64,000 nt of DNA from Puccinia triticina (taxonomy: Eukaryota > Basidiomycota > Pucciniomycetes > Pucciniales > Pucciniaceae). The stretch is from assembly GCF_026914185.1 (NCBI RefSeq), contig NC_070565.1, positions 2,852,001 to 2,916,000 on the forward strand, read 5' to 3'. Each line of letters begins with the position of its first letter. Within the stretch, counting starts at the first letter, position 1. The translations under genes were made by a program, and so were the position numbers. A model generated the notes under the pieces. It saw nothing but the letters and a program-made list of their open reading frames with translations. It was not told the origin of the DNA and did no database searches. Shown piece by piece: positions 22,667 to 32,782 of this stretch.

Positions 22667-23249
22667 TCATCAAAAATTTTATGATTTCAACTTTGAACAC
22701 CTTAACTGAGAGCTGAAAAGTGTCAATTTCTGCTGAAATAGCTGGGTAGTAACCAGTTGTGGGTTCACTAGGAGGGGATTTGTTCTGTGGGTTGCAAGCA
22801 GAATTGTGAAAAAAAACCTGCTCTTCCGTGTCCATTCTCAGCAAAGAGCAAACTTAAAAAAGTCCCTCTGCTGTGGGTGTTTTTCTTGCAAAGCAAGCCT
22901 CCAACAGCCCTTGGCAGGAGGGACTTGTGCGCTATTGCCCCTTATTAGTGTGCCAAGAATCTGAGTTTGGCTGGGTGGAATTTTTGAAGCTTTATAATTC
23001 CTTGCCCCCTTGACATTCTTCAGAATAAAATAGCTTAGGTTGTAGGCCTGATTTTTCCCATCCAACCTACATAATTTCAGGTGTTTGGCAAAAATCATGT
23101 CACCCGCAGAAATTCCACAACAATCCCCAAACAGCTGAGCAGTGCTCGACTTGACGGTCGACTGCTGCACCTTGGAGGTTCGCTTCGCAAGTCTACCCCC
23201 CGGGGGCCCGAAGTCTCGAGGGACGTAGTTCAGTTTGAGCAAAGAGCAA

Positions 23250-23767
23250 CTCAGTGTGTAATAGTGCTGCGGCACAGTGCGCTGATAGGACTGTTCTCAC
23301 GGAAAAGTCGGATATAGCGCAGCAGATAGCGACCCAGCGGCGCAGTGCGCTACGAGCGCTCTTCCAGCAAAAAGCCCCCAGAAGCACGTAAAGGCGCGTC
23401 CAGCCGCTGCGCCGCTCTTGCTGCGCTATTTTGCAGCGAAAGCGGACAAAAACTCCGCTCCGCTACGCAGAGTTCACAACACGTGTGGCAATTTTCTTGC
23501 TGCGCTGGCGCTGAAAATAGCTGTTGATTGGCGCCAGGAAAAGCGAGAGCCCGCTCCGCGACGCAAAAGGGCCACTTTGCGTACACAGCGAAGTGTAGCT
23601 CTTGCAGTGTTGCTAACGCTAGCGGGCTCCCCCCGAAATAAAGGGGCCTCTATCGGCACCATTGGCGCCATGTAGCAGTGCGACTTGGCTGCTAAGAAAG
23701 CGGATAGAGCTGTGAGCGCCGATTAGCGTAGCGGCCCGTAGCGGCACTCTCGCTGACGGCATTATGC
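23250..23767. repeat. GC-rich AGCGC/AGCGG element, decayed MITE
   Basis: It is dominated by gcgctac, agcgg and ctgcgc motifs like the MITE at 7170-7709, embedded in AT-richer DNA. Termini are unclear (possible pair gtaatagtgctgcggcac and its approximate complement near 23750). Confidence 0.45.
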
Positions 23768-23855
23768 CACAAGCAAACGAACTTTGGTTGAATTAGCAAG
23801 CCTCTTGGTGTCACAAGCAAATGAACTTTGGTTGAATTAGCAAGCCTCTTGGTGC
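23768..23855. repeat. 44-bp direct repeat, two copies
   Basis: The unit cacaagcaaacgaactttgg plus ttgaattagcaagcctcttggtgt occurs twice in tandem with one substitution. Confidence 0.85.
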
Positions 23856-24255
23856 AACGTAAAGCCCACTAAGTATGTACTTTCCACCAGATCTGGTCCA
23901 GGTGCAGCAGCAGAGCTTCAACTTTTCGAAACTGACAAACAAGGTGCCACCGAAAATTCATTGATGATCTCATGTAGCATGCATGCTTTCTGCTGTCTCT
24001 CTCACACTCTTGTCGGGATTTAAATACATTTCATGATTAAAGCTTACAAGATATTTGTTAAAAAATCCTAACTACAACGAAAGTTATGAGTGTCCCAAAA
24101 TAGATAATGTTTCAAACGGGCATTGGACCAGACCAATAACTATCTTCTGGCAAGTTCTGAGAGGCTATTTAAGAATAAAGAGGTTGAGGTTTGGTTTGAG
24201 TCATGGGGTTAAAGGCCACATGTTATAAGATTGCTGACCTGGAGGACGTGGAAGA
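23856..24255. other. 3' flank of the coiled-coil gene
   Basis: No coding frame. Expected to hold the 3' UTR and polyadenylation region of the minus-strand gene ending at 24256. Confidence 0.35.
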
Positions 24256-25999
24256 TCAGCAGTGGCAGCGACGTTTTTTACGTTTGGTCTGTGCCGAAGT
24301 AAGTTTCTGGACGCCTATCCGGAGCAATCTGACTTCTTCGGTGAGGGAAGCAACCTCTTTACGAGCATCGTTAAGCGCGGATACCAAATTGGCTTTCTCC
24401 AACTGGTCCGATCGAATGTGCGAGAGCTAGAAGAGACGCCGAAGGATCGGATGGGAAGGAATGCACGTTAGGCTCCTTCACGAGCGATGCGGCTCCGCTG
24501 AACGCCGCGCGGAAACCAGCAAGCAACGGCTGAGAGAGCACAGACCTACCAATTGGTTCACACGGACGTCAAGAACTTCTGCTGGCTCGGTCGCCAAGGT
24601 TGGTTTGGCGGAATTGGGAACGACATCCGCAGCGGCCAACGGCGGTCGCTGGGGTGTGGGCCGGATAAGATTGGGGGAGGAAGAATACCCCACCGACCTG
24701 GTGAGACGAGATCGACCCATGATGGGTTCCGAGGCGGTGGTAAGGGGTGGTAGATCGGAGGGACGCCGCGTCTATACATGAAGATAAAGAGAAAGCGAAT
24801 AAGTTAACGGACATGTTGCTGCTAATGATTCAATCTAACGTGCAGGCCAGTTAAGATGGAAATTAGATAGCATACTTCGTCGAGCAAGGATTGGGGAAGA
24901 TCACTATCTTTGATACTCCCGGTCGCTTCAGGAATTTGGGTTATTTGTTTATCGGGACTAGATATGGAAGGTCGCATAGGCTGTAACAATTCTTCGACGA
25001 CTTTTGATCTTCTGATGCCCGCCGTGTTTTCGCTAGAGCCGCGCTCCATGAGAAACGTCCAATGAGACTCTGGGGCGCCTTCCATGACTGCAGCGGCCAT
25101 GCGATCAGCCGCACTTGGAGCTTTCGCAGGCAATCTGGCGGGTGTTTCTAGAGGGAGGGCTTCAACGGGTCGCTCGGACCGAGGCGAATGATGTCGAGGT
25201 CGATTCTCAGAAGCGTGTTTATGAGCAGAGCTATTGGACGTCGGAGCAGCGGCCATTTGATGAGCAAATTGAATCGGTGATATGTTGGCTGGTAATCCGG
25301 ATGGTACATTATGTCGCTTGTTGAGAGGCGAGCTCATTTCGGAAAAATCATCGCGGTGGTTAGTAAATGGTGTAGAGGAAGCTGGAAGGGCTCCTCGAAA
25401 GGGATTGGTGCGATCGTAGGTCTTTCAAGGCGAGTTCTTATCAATATGTGTTTCTCGTCAAATTTTTGTGGGAGAAGAGCTGACCCACATGAAGAAAGTT
25501 TGAGGTTAAATCTGCATCTGCTGGCATAGGGCGAGGAGTCAGAGAGTTTCGTGGGGGATGAGGGTGAAGTGCAGGGCTGGGTTGAGGAGGCGACCGAGAC
25601 GATCGGTGCGATGCAGCTTGTACTTGTTTACGATTTGAACTTGATGTTTGAGGGAACGGATTGGTATTATCATTGTCAAGAAAGTCCAGCAGCGCGCTCA
25701 TGTTGGGTAAGACTCTCCTAGATTCTGGGCTTTCACCCGAAAGCGCTGTTGAGGTTGTTGAACGACGCGAACTGAGGACAGAAATTGGGGTGCTACCGCG
25801 TGGATGACCAAAGCCAGAAATCGAAGAGTGAGTTCCATCGCGCACATCAGTGAATCCATCCGTAAGATCCTGGAAATAAAACGGGGAGCGTGTCAGTTAG
25901 TCGACAAGCTGTTAGAAGAGAGTGTTTTTTTTTTGTACTGACGCGATCGCCAAAATCAAGACTGGCGAGTGGCAGGCGCGTCTGGCCTGGATTAAGCAT
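24256..25999 (-). CDS. hypothetical Ser/Pro-rich protein with C-terminal coiled coil, five exons, 458 aa
   Basis: Exons are 25999-25943, 25869-25489, 25421-24876, 24771-24550 and 24426-24256. They total 1,377 nt and join in phase with no internal stop. Each intron has a GT donor and an AG acceptor. The start reads MLNPGQTRLPLASLDFGDR. Residues 20-330 are low complexity, with short conserved-looking pieces such as NMSALLDFLDNDNTNPFP and RSKVVEELLQPMRPS. Residues about 405-445 (RSDQLEKANLVSALNDARKE, VASLTEEVRLLRIGVQKL) show a regular heptad pattern, and the protein ends in a basic tail, KRKKRRCHC. This layout suits a structural or cytoskeletal adaptor, but I recognise no family. A copia element lies 317 bp upstream of the start, so the promoter may be disturbed. 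Exon borders are inferred. Confidence 0.65.
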
Positions 26000-26520
26000 G
26001 ATGGAAGAATGGGGTGAGGGTCGTGGGGGACAAGAAAGAGAAGAAGCGACTGTCGCAGTTCGAGACCGATGGGCTGAAGTGATCAGAGAGGTTGGTTGTC
26101 CAAGAAACTTGTCAAGATGAGATGGTTGAAGTGAAGAGTAAGCAAAATAGTTCGGTGGGGAAACAGCAGAAAGGCCTTCAAAGGCTGTGCGACCAAGCTG
26201 GGCCTCGCACAGTCGGGCCCGCGGGCCTGGGACACCCGCCCAGATGCTGCACCTGAAAAGTCGAGTCGGTGGGTCGGGGGGCCCGACCCCGTGGAGGGAT
26301 GCTCTCTGAAGCAAGTGTTAGCGTAGGACGGTACAAGCAAGATTCCAAACACATACTCATGTACTTAGAGCTAAAACCTAGTTAGTGAGACCGGGGAATC
26401 TTCCCCCGGTTAGGTCTAACTTCATGTACTTAGTCTGGTCGATCCCGCGCCCCGGCTCCAATCTTTTCCTCACCGAGATTGGAGACCGGGATCCGTCAGT
26501 GCCGATAGCTGATCTGCGAC

Positions 26521-29426
26521 TAGGGCTGGCCCCCGTTCCCGGCCTCTCCGGGTATACCCGCGGTCCGCCCCGCGGGTATAGGGCTCCGGGACGCCTCTTT
26601 GCCTGGACCGTACCCGGCCTACCCGGCGGGTACGGTCCACGGGCGCCCTCAGAGATACCCGAGGGTATATCGGGTATCAAAGTCTTAAGTTTTAATTTCA
26701 ATCATCCATAATGGATGAGGTGAATGATTGTAACTACAGTAATGTGTAATAAGATTTAGGATGTTCAATCATCCTCACTGTACTTGTCATCATTGATGCC
26801 ATCTTCATCATTGCCGTCGTTTGCATCGTTGGCATCGTTTCCATTGGAGTTATGCAAAGCGGTGTCGTCTTCTGGGTGGAGGGTAACGGTAGAGGAGTCC
26901 ATCATTTCGTCGAACTTCTGGTACTATTCCTTCAGACAGAGAAGGTGCTCGATTGAAGAGCTGCCAAGACTATGTCTTTGAGAACCGATGATTGTCTTTG
27001 ATCGCGAAAAGACTCGTTCCGAAGGTGCGCTTGTTGCCGGGATACCAAGGAAACAGGTGGCCATCAAAGCCAAAGAAGGGTAGATTTTTTTGTTTCTGGA
27101 CCAATAGGCAAGGATGTCGCAGCTTGGCCTCTCATTTACCTCGGCAATGTACTGATTGATCTCGGCCGTCAAGTCGTTGGCAACCAAAGCTTCGCCAAAT
27201 ATGTCTGCCTCGATCACGCTCAGTTTTGGGGTCTTTGCCGACTTGGCTGATTTGCAGGCACTGGAAGCGTTGTCTTTAGCAGTACCAGTCCGACTGGGAC
27301 TTCTATCATAGCTTTTGGCCTCGGCCCGGAAGATTTTCATCGCTTTCTCCGGCGTAATGTCTGATATGTTATGAGCAGCAAAGAAACCTTTGTTTTTTTC
27401 AAAGTAGCTTAGTTTGATTCGAGGATCGAGAATCATCGCACAGATTGGGGCCGGTTTCTCTAACGCTAGGATGAGGTATTTGGATAGCTTTGCCACCATC
27501 TCATTGGCAGCTGGAATGAGTTGTTCCGAGTTATACTTCGATCGGACTTGATAAATGGTCTTTATCAGTGAAATGTAAATTGGAAGGGCCATTGTTAGTG
27601 TTGGGTACTTTGAGCGACAGAGTATATTTGTAACCTCGTGGAGTGGTGCCAAGAACTTGGTCATCTGCTTGAGTTTTTCCCATTCAACATCGAGGAGGGT
27701 GAATTTGGCTACCTCACCCTTTGAACCGCAGTATGTTGTGCAGACCGATCTGAGTTTCAGTGCACGTTCAAGCATCAAGTAGGTGGAGTTCCAACGAGTG
27801 CGAACATCCAACACCAAAGTCATGTTCTTGATGGGGCGAGCACGTCGAGATTGGCTGTTTACAAAATCTATGACAGCTTGAAACCCTTGACGACGTTGAG
27901 GTGATCCTCGGACATAGGTTGCAAGACCGTGGATTCGAGAGATGATTGTCTGAAGGTCAACACTAGATCCATCCGGGTGATCCATGATTGAGTTGAGATC
28001 CATCTTATTGAGTGTAACTTCGTGTTCAGCATTGTGTTTGCTAGGTACATTCCCAAAAGCTTTGAGACCATCATGGGCGGCGAGGTTGATGACATGGGCC
28101 ATACAGCCCAACAACTGTTCATTTGCAAAGAAAACCCCACCCAGTCGTTTTTCAACTTGTGTCGCTAGTGTGGAGTTGCTCGATGCATTGTCAGCTGTGA
28201 TGCAGTTCAAAGCATCAGAAATTTCCATTTCAAGCAGGCGATCAGCAAAAGTATCGCCAAAATTTTGGCCAGTGTGACGACCTAGGTTGCATTCACAAAC
28301 ATATCAATTTGAATTCTTTTATTATCATTTGTAAACAAAATACTCACCAGTCACCGGTGGCATTCCAACAAGAACATCCAAAATCTTCCAATCCGAGGTA
28401 ATTCCGTGTGCCGTGATGGCCATGAAAGCCTTTGCATTCGGCGAGGTCCACGCGTCAACGGTGTAGGAGAGATACTTCATCTGTTGGAGCTGGTCCTGGA
28501 GATGGTTCTGGTGGGCAACATAAAGCATGTCAACCTCTCTGGCAATGCATTTCCTTCCAAATTCCATGTTGGATGTTGCTGGAGCAACTCCAAGAGATGC
28601 TTGAAGGACTTCCAATCAACGATTGAGTACGGCAAGTCAGCCTCGGCAATGAGGTATGCGATGGCTTGTTTCAGCAGATCACCTGTGAGTACAGGCTATA
28701 GGAGAGAGACAAGCTATAACTTTCAACCACCCAAAAAAGGCTCAAGTGCGGTAAAAATAAAACTTACCCGCTGCTCAACACGTTGACGTTTCAATAAGTT
28801 GGAGAGCAACAGCTGATTTGTCTTTTCCTGGGTAGGTGGTAATATTTGGTGAAGCCGTTGAAGGTGTTCACTCATGGACTTTGTACTTCCAGTCGGGTCT
28901 CGTCGCAAAATCTGATCGCACGGGGAGTTTTTCTTCTTGGTAGTTACTCGGCATTGTACCTTTTCGCCGTCCTTGGTAACCTTGAAGTGCGCCCAAACCT
29001 AACTTCTCTGCGAGGGAGTGGTGGTTTCCAAATCAACTTTTGGGTTTTTAGAGCGGTCTTCCTTAGGTGTTTCGATCACATCGATTTCTTCTTGATCTTC
29101 GATGATTTGAGTCATGCTGCTGTGGTATTGGGGAAGCCGAAGAAGGTTGTACACGTGGTGCTGAGTCCTGACCTTCTTTGATTTCCCCCTGCGCCTCTAC
29201 TGTCTACAGGCCGTACCCGCGGGAATCGGGAACAGGATGCGGGTATACCTGCGGGACGGCGGGTATACCCGTCGCCCGTCAATCCTGCGGGTACCCTGAT
29301 CCCATTCCCGATTCCCGCGGGTACGGCTCGGGCTACTTGATTTTGGTACCCGAGTGACAGGTATGCCCGCGGGACGGGCGCCGGGCTAGCTCAGAGTGGC
29401 CGGGTACCCCGCGGGATCCAGCCCTA
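26521..29426 (-). mobile_element. hAT transposon (2,906 bp) in the 5' LTR of copia A
   Basis: The ends are tagggctgg and ccagcccta, a perfect 9-bp inverted repeat. The 8-bp duplication tctgcgac lies at 26513-26520 and 29427-29434. Subterminal zones (26521-26660, 29200-29426) are filled with gggtatacccgcgg and gggtacccgc motifs. It encodes an hAT transposase on the minus strand with a stop and a frameshift. Confidence 0.93.
26924..29115 (-). pseudogene. hAT transposase, nearly complete but broken
   Basis: Exon 1 is 29115-28768, exon 2 is 28695-28348 and exon 3 is 28281-26924, with GTAAGT/TATAG and GTGAGT/CCTAG introns. Exon 1 starts MTQIIEDQEEIDVIE and holds a BED-type zinc-finger region (VWAHFKVTKDGEKVQC, then SMSEHLQRLH). 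Exon 2 carries YTVDAWTSPNAKAFMAITAH with the first catalytic Asp. Exon 3 carries NCITADNASSNSTLATQVEK, CMAHVINLAAHDGLK, DVRTRWNSTYLMLERAL and the C-terminal IPATSAPSERVFSRSKTI with SSIEHLLCLKE. Exon 1 has one in-frame TAG just before VWAHFK. Exon 2 needs a one-base shift near 28580 to connect its halves. All domains are present, so the element died recently. It may once have mobilised the MITEs with matching subterminal arrays. Confidence 0.88.
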
Positions 29427-29579
29427 TCTGCGACGGGACTGTATCGACCAGGTATGTTGTTTTCTCCCCGCTTCCATGCAATCTATTACCAAGATTGGAG
29501 ACCGGGATCCGTCAGTGCCGATTGCTGATCTGCGACGGGACTGTATCGACCAGTACCCATTTGCCCCTGGCATCTTATA

Positions 29580-29590
29580 GGTTAAAAGCC
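29580..29590 (+). promoter_or_regulatory. primer-binding site of copia A (degenerate half initiator-Met type)
   Basis: ggttaaaagcc directly after the 5' LTR matches 9 of 11 bases of the ggttatgagcc sites of the other two LTR elements in the window. Confidence 0.5.
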
Positions 29591-29637
29591 GGCTCTTGAA
29601 GCACGGCGCGAATCCCAGTGTCACCCTCCGGTGCTTG

Positions 29638-31530
29638 ATGAACTGGATTGAGAAGAAGAAGGATAGACTGAAGTCCATTGACGTAGATTTGAAGAAGAAG
29701 AACAGAGAAGAAGAGATCAATAAAAGACAATCACAAATTCTTAATCCACCACAACCCCAACCATTGACTTCCCTGAACCCTATTTCCCCCACCAACACCT
29801 TCACTATCCCCTCATCCCCCTCATCAAGCGACGACATGGAGCCGGACCTTACCCCTGCCCAAGCAAGACAGCTCTTCAACAACCTCCGTCAGGAGATCGC
29901 TGAGCTCCGTAACACCCAGTTACATTCTCAAGCCGCTCCAGTCGTCCCCTATCGACCTCGAACCTGTCAAGAGAAGATCATGGAGACGTTCATCAGTAAC
30001 CCTCTCCAGGTCCATAACCAGCTGAATCCTCGAAAACCGGTCTTGGTTTACAAGGGTACTAACTTCCCGACCTGGGAAGCTGCCCTGGACCGTACAATCC
30101 GACATGTTCTTGTTTGAGAGCTCCCTTTCACTGATCAGCCAGGAAACTTTGACACCCTTAGCGTTGACAAAGCTTCTACAGTAGTTTGCCTCATGTGGAA
30201 TACTGTGGTAGAATCCCTAGGTGACATTCTTGATGACGCCAAGTTAACTGCGCCAAAAGCGGTCTTTGAACTCCTAAAGACCAAATGCTCCAGATCTGAC
30301 AGACAACGGAAGATCAAACTTCTCAATGAATTGTGGACTTTGATCAACAACCCTGCGCCGGCGACCGATGCAACGACGTCTGTTTGGGCAAAACTCAAGT
30401 CGGAGTTGGCACAACTCAAAGTCACATGGGACAAAGTCCTTGGTATCCTTCTTCAGTCCCACTACAAGCCGCCTGTTGGAGTGGATGCGATGAACTTCGA
30501 ATTCACCATCAGCCAACAGCTAAATGAGAAGGAAGCTCCGCCTTTCAATGACGTCCTGACCATCGTTCAATTTGCGGCAAACAAGCTCCGCAACAAGTCT
30601 GGAGCACCTCTGACTCTCTCTAGTGTCCCAAGCGTCGACCCGATGGCAATGGAGCTAGATCGTATCCATGCTTTGCAGTCTCAAGCACGATATGTGGCCC
30701 CCCAACGCCGCAGTGTGCAGCAACCGGTGCGGAACCAACCACAATTTTCTGTTGACAAGGCGACTCATTTTAAAGGAAAAGGCCAGTCTGATTCCTTGGT
30801 TGAGAAACACGGTGGTCATTGTTTCTATTGTGGCGACTTGGGTCACTGGTATCCCGACTGCGCCCATTTTTGGAAGGACATTGCAACCGGGAAGATCAGC
30901 CCACCCGATGAAGACTACCAGTCCAAGAACTCAAAGTACCGGCCACCATTGCGACCCCAAGGCTCCGGTAACCAAATCAGACAGGTCAATATCCCAGAAG
31001 TGTCTGACGGTGTTCTCCTAGATTCGGGGGCTTCAGCTCACGTAAGCGGTGACTCGTCCCTCTTCAAAGTGACTAAGAAGCTGACGAGTCCCCGTACGTT
31101 TTATCTGGCTGTATCCAACTGCAATGCCACGGTATCTGAATCTGGCAGTGTGACGATCCCAACTCCGAAGGGTCCCCTGGTCATTGACAACGTCTACCAT
31201 TGTCCCGGCGTCGATGGAATCATTCTCTCGACGGGTAGACTCTTGGCTGAAGGTTGGAAGCTAGTGTATAACGGTACTCAAGCGACTCTATATGATCCCT
31301 GTAATAATAGTTATGACACCATTTTTCATAACTATTGCTGGTTGCTGAAGACCAGTGCTCTGTTGCAATCAAAGAAAGTTTCGGAGTCTCCTTCATTTGA
31401 ATCCTATACCTGGCACGTGTGCCTTGGCCATGTCTCCAACCAAGTCGTGAAAGACTTCCTCCACGTCAACTACCCGGAGAAGAAGCTCACCTGGAAGCCT
31501 TTCTTCTGCGAGCAATGCGCCAAGTCCAAA
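29638..31530 (+). pseudogene. copia A gag-protease-integrase N-terminus (first part)
   Basis: The frame opens with an ATG at 29638 (MNWIEKKKDRLKS); an ATG at 29836 is an alternative. It continues through an in-frame TGA at 30115-30117 to the insertion point at 31530. Gag ends with a CCHC zinc knuckle (CFYCGDLGHWYPDC). The protease motif is LLDSGASAHV. The GAG-pre-integrase zinc module is seen in WHVCLGHVSNQV and CEQCAKSK. The TGA lies between HVLV and ELPF, and a CGA-to-TGA change explains it. The frame is then cut by copia element B and resumes at 36691. Codon use is normal and no frameshift is seen, so damage is limited to one stop and the insertion. Confidence 0.88.
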
Positions 31531-31636
31531 TGTAGGGGTTTACACAACAAGTCATGTATATAGTTACAAGTTGTAGGGGAATTCGACCCCCGGGGGAATT
31601 TGAAATCTTGACTCTTTACCACTATCTCACACTACA
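31531..31636 (+). repeat. 5' LTR of copia B
   Basis: 106 bp. It differs from the 3' LTR at three positions. Two of these are CA here against CG in the 3' copy, the sign of CpG decay. Confidence 0.93.
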
Positions 31637-31648
31637 GGTTATGAGCCT
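31637..31648 (+). promoter_or_regulatory. primer-binding site of copia B
   Basis: ggttatgagcct, complementary to an internal segment of initiator-Met tRNA, immediately after the LTR. Confidence 0.75.
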
Positions 31649-32164
31649 GCGCAAATAGGACTTTGCTCTTTCAACCCCTCAAGAACTTCATCTCATTAGC
31701 CAATTTCGACTCGGACTACAAACAAGTTCAATCAAGGTCTTGATTCCGACTCGGGACATTTCTTTACTTCAAACTTGGCTAGGTGGTCTCAATTTCGGCT
31801 CGGGACGTCTAAGGATTTTTTTTTTGTGTTGCATTAGGCAGCAAACACTGCGAAATTAAGTCGCTCTACGTGTGCACCTCCGTGGGTTGTTGTGGTGAAC
31901 TACACGCCACACTTGTGAGCATCCGGCACCGTGTCTTATTTTCAGATACCGGACTTGCCACATGGAACGAGGTCGGGCAAGAGGTTTGACAAGCCAGTTC
32001 CAATTAGGTCCGGATCTCAGACGGCAAAGGAACACAATTGGTTGATTGCGCCGTTGCCTCCGTCAAACTCATCCCCTCATTGAAAACTGCTCAATTTCCC
32101 TCCTTACGCGGCAATTCACACTCCCTTGCCAAACTCAGTGTCTGCAAGCCAGGACGAGACGGAA

Positions 32165-32782
32165 ATGCCTGAAGGACAATCAAGCGGTAAAGGGAAGGGC
32201 CCAGAGCCAGGGCCTGCGGCGCCGCAATTCATTTCCGTCGATCAGCTGGCCGTGTTGCTGCAGAACATCAGCAGGCCGGTTGAACCAAAGAAGGAGGTGA
32301 AATCTGGGACGGAGCGGGTGGTTGCGTTGGCGGATGCACTCTCAAGGTACCAGAAGCTTGGAAAGGCAATTGAACCGCAGCTCGCTGAAGATGGGGTCAA
32401 TTTTCCTGACTGGGATCTGTCGCTAAGGGCTACCGTCACACGAGTGTTTGAGTCAGCGGATTACTTTGCGGCAACTGGCCATGATGAGGACTCAGATCGA
32501 GCGGCACTTACCGGGGTACTCGTCGAGAATAGTGTGCACTCTTTGCTTGTGTCAACGGTTTGGGGCAAGACTGGGAGAGTGGCGTACACCACGCTGCAAG
32601 CTAGGTTTGCGAACGTTTCTTGGACTTACATTATGTCCAGGTGGGCCAAGGCGAGTGACCCAAGCGACATATCGTTGGATCTGAACAACGCATACGCGGA
32701 GATGCAGACGTGCCTGGACGAAATCAAGAAGAGGGTGGGGGGTATCAGTAAGGATCTAGTGTTGGCTTTGTTGACACATTAG
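32165..32782 (+). pseudogene. copia B gag
   Basis: The first in-frame ATG gives MPEGQSSGKGKGPEPG. The frame then runs through FISVDQLAVLLQNISRP and WDLSLRATVTRVFE to LVLALLTH, followed by TAG at 32780-32782. The next codons (RCHPHFQGIANALDARI) continue in the same frame into the zinc-knuckle/pol part, so gag and pol are one frame separated by a single amber codon. A CAG-to-TAG change would explain it. Regulated readthrough is possible but less likely, since pol carries another stop. The region resembles the UBN2-type copia gag fold only loosely. Confidence 0.75.

Larger units (their letters stand above)
26316..29579 (+). repeat. 5' LTR of copia element A, split by an hAT element
   Basis: The parts are 26316-26520 and 29427-29579. 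The first 205 bp differ from the 3' LTR at only two positions. After the hAT insertion the LTR holds a second copy of the stretch agattggagaccgggatccg to gactgtatcgaccag. This LTR is therefore about 102 bp longer than the 248-bp 3' LTR. Confidence 0.88.
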
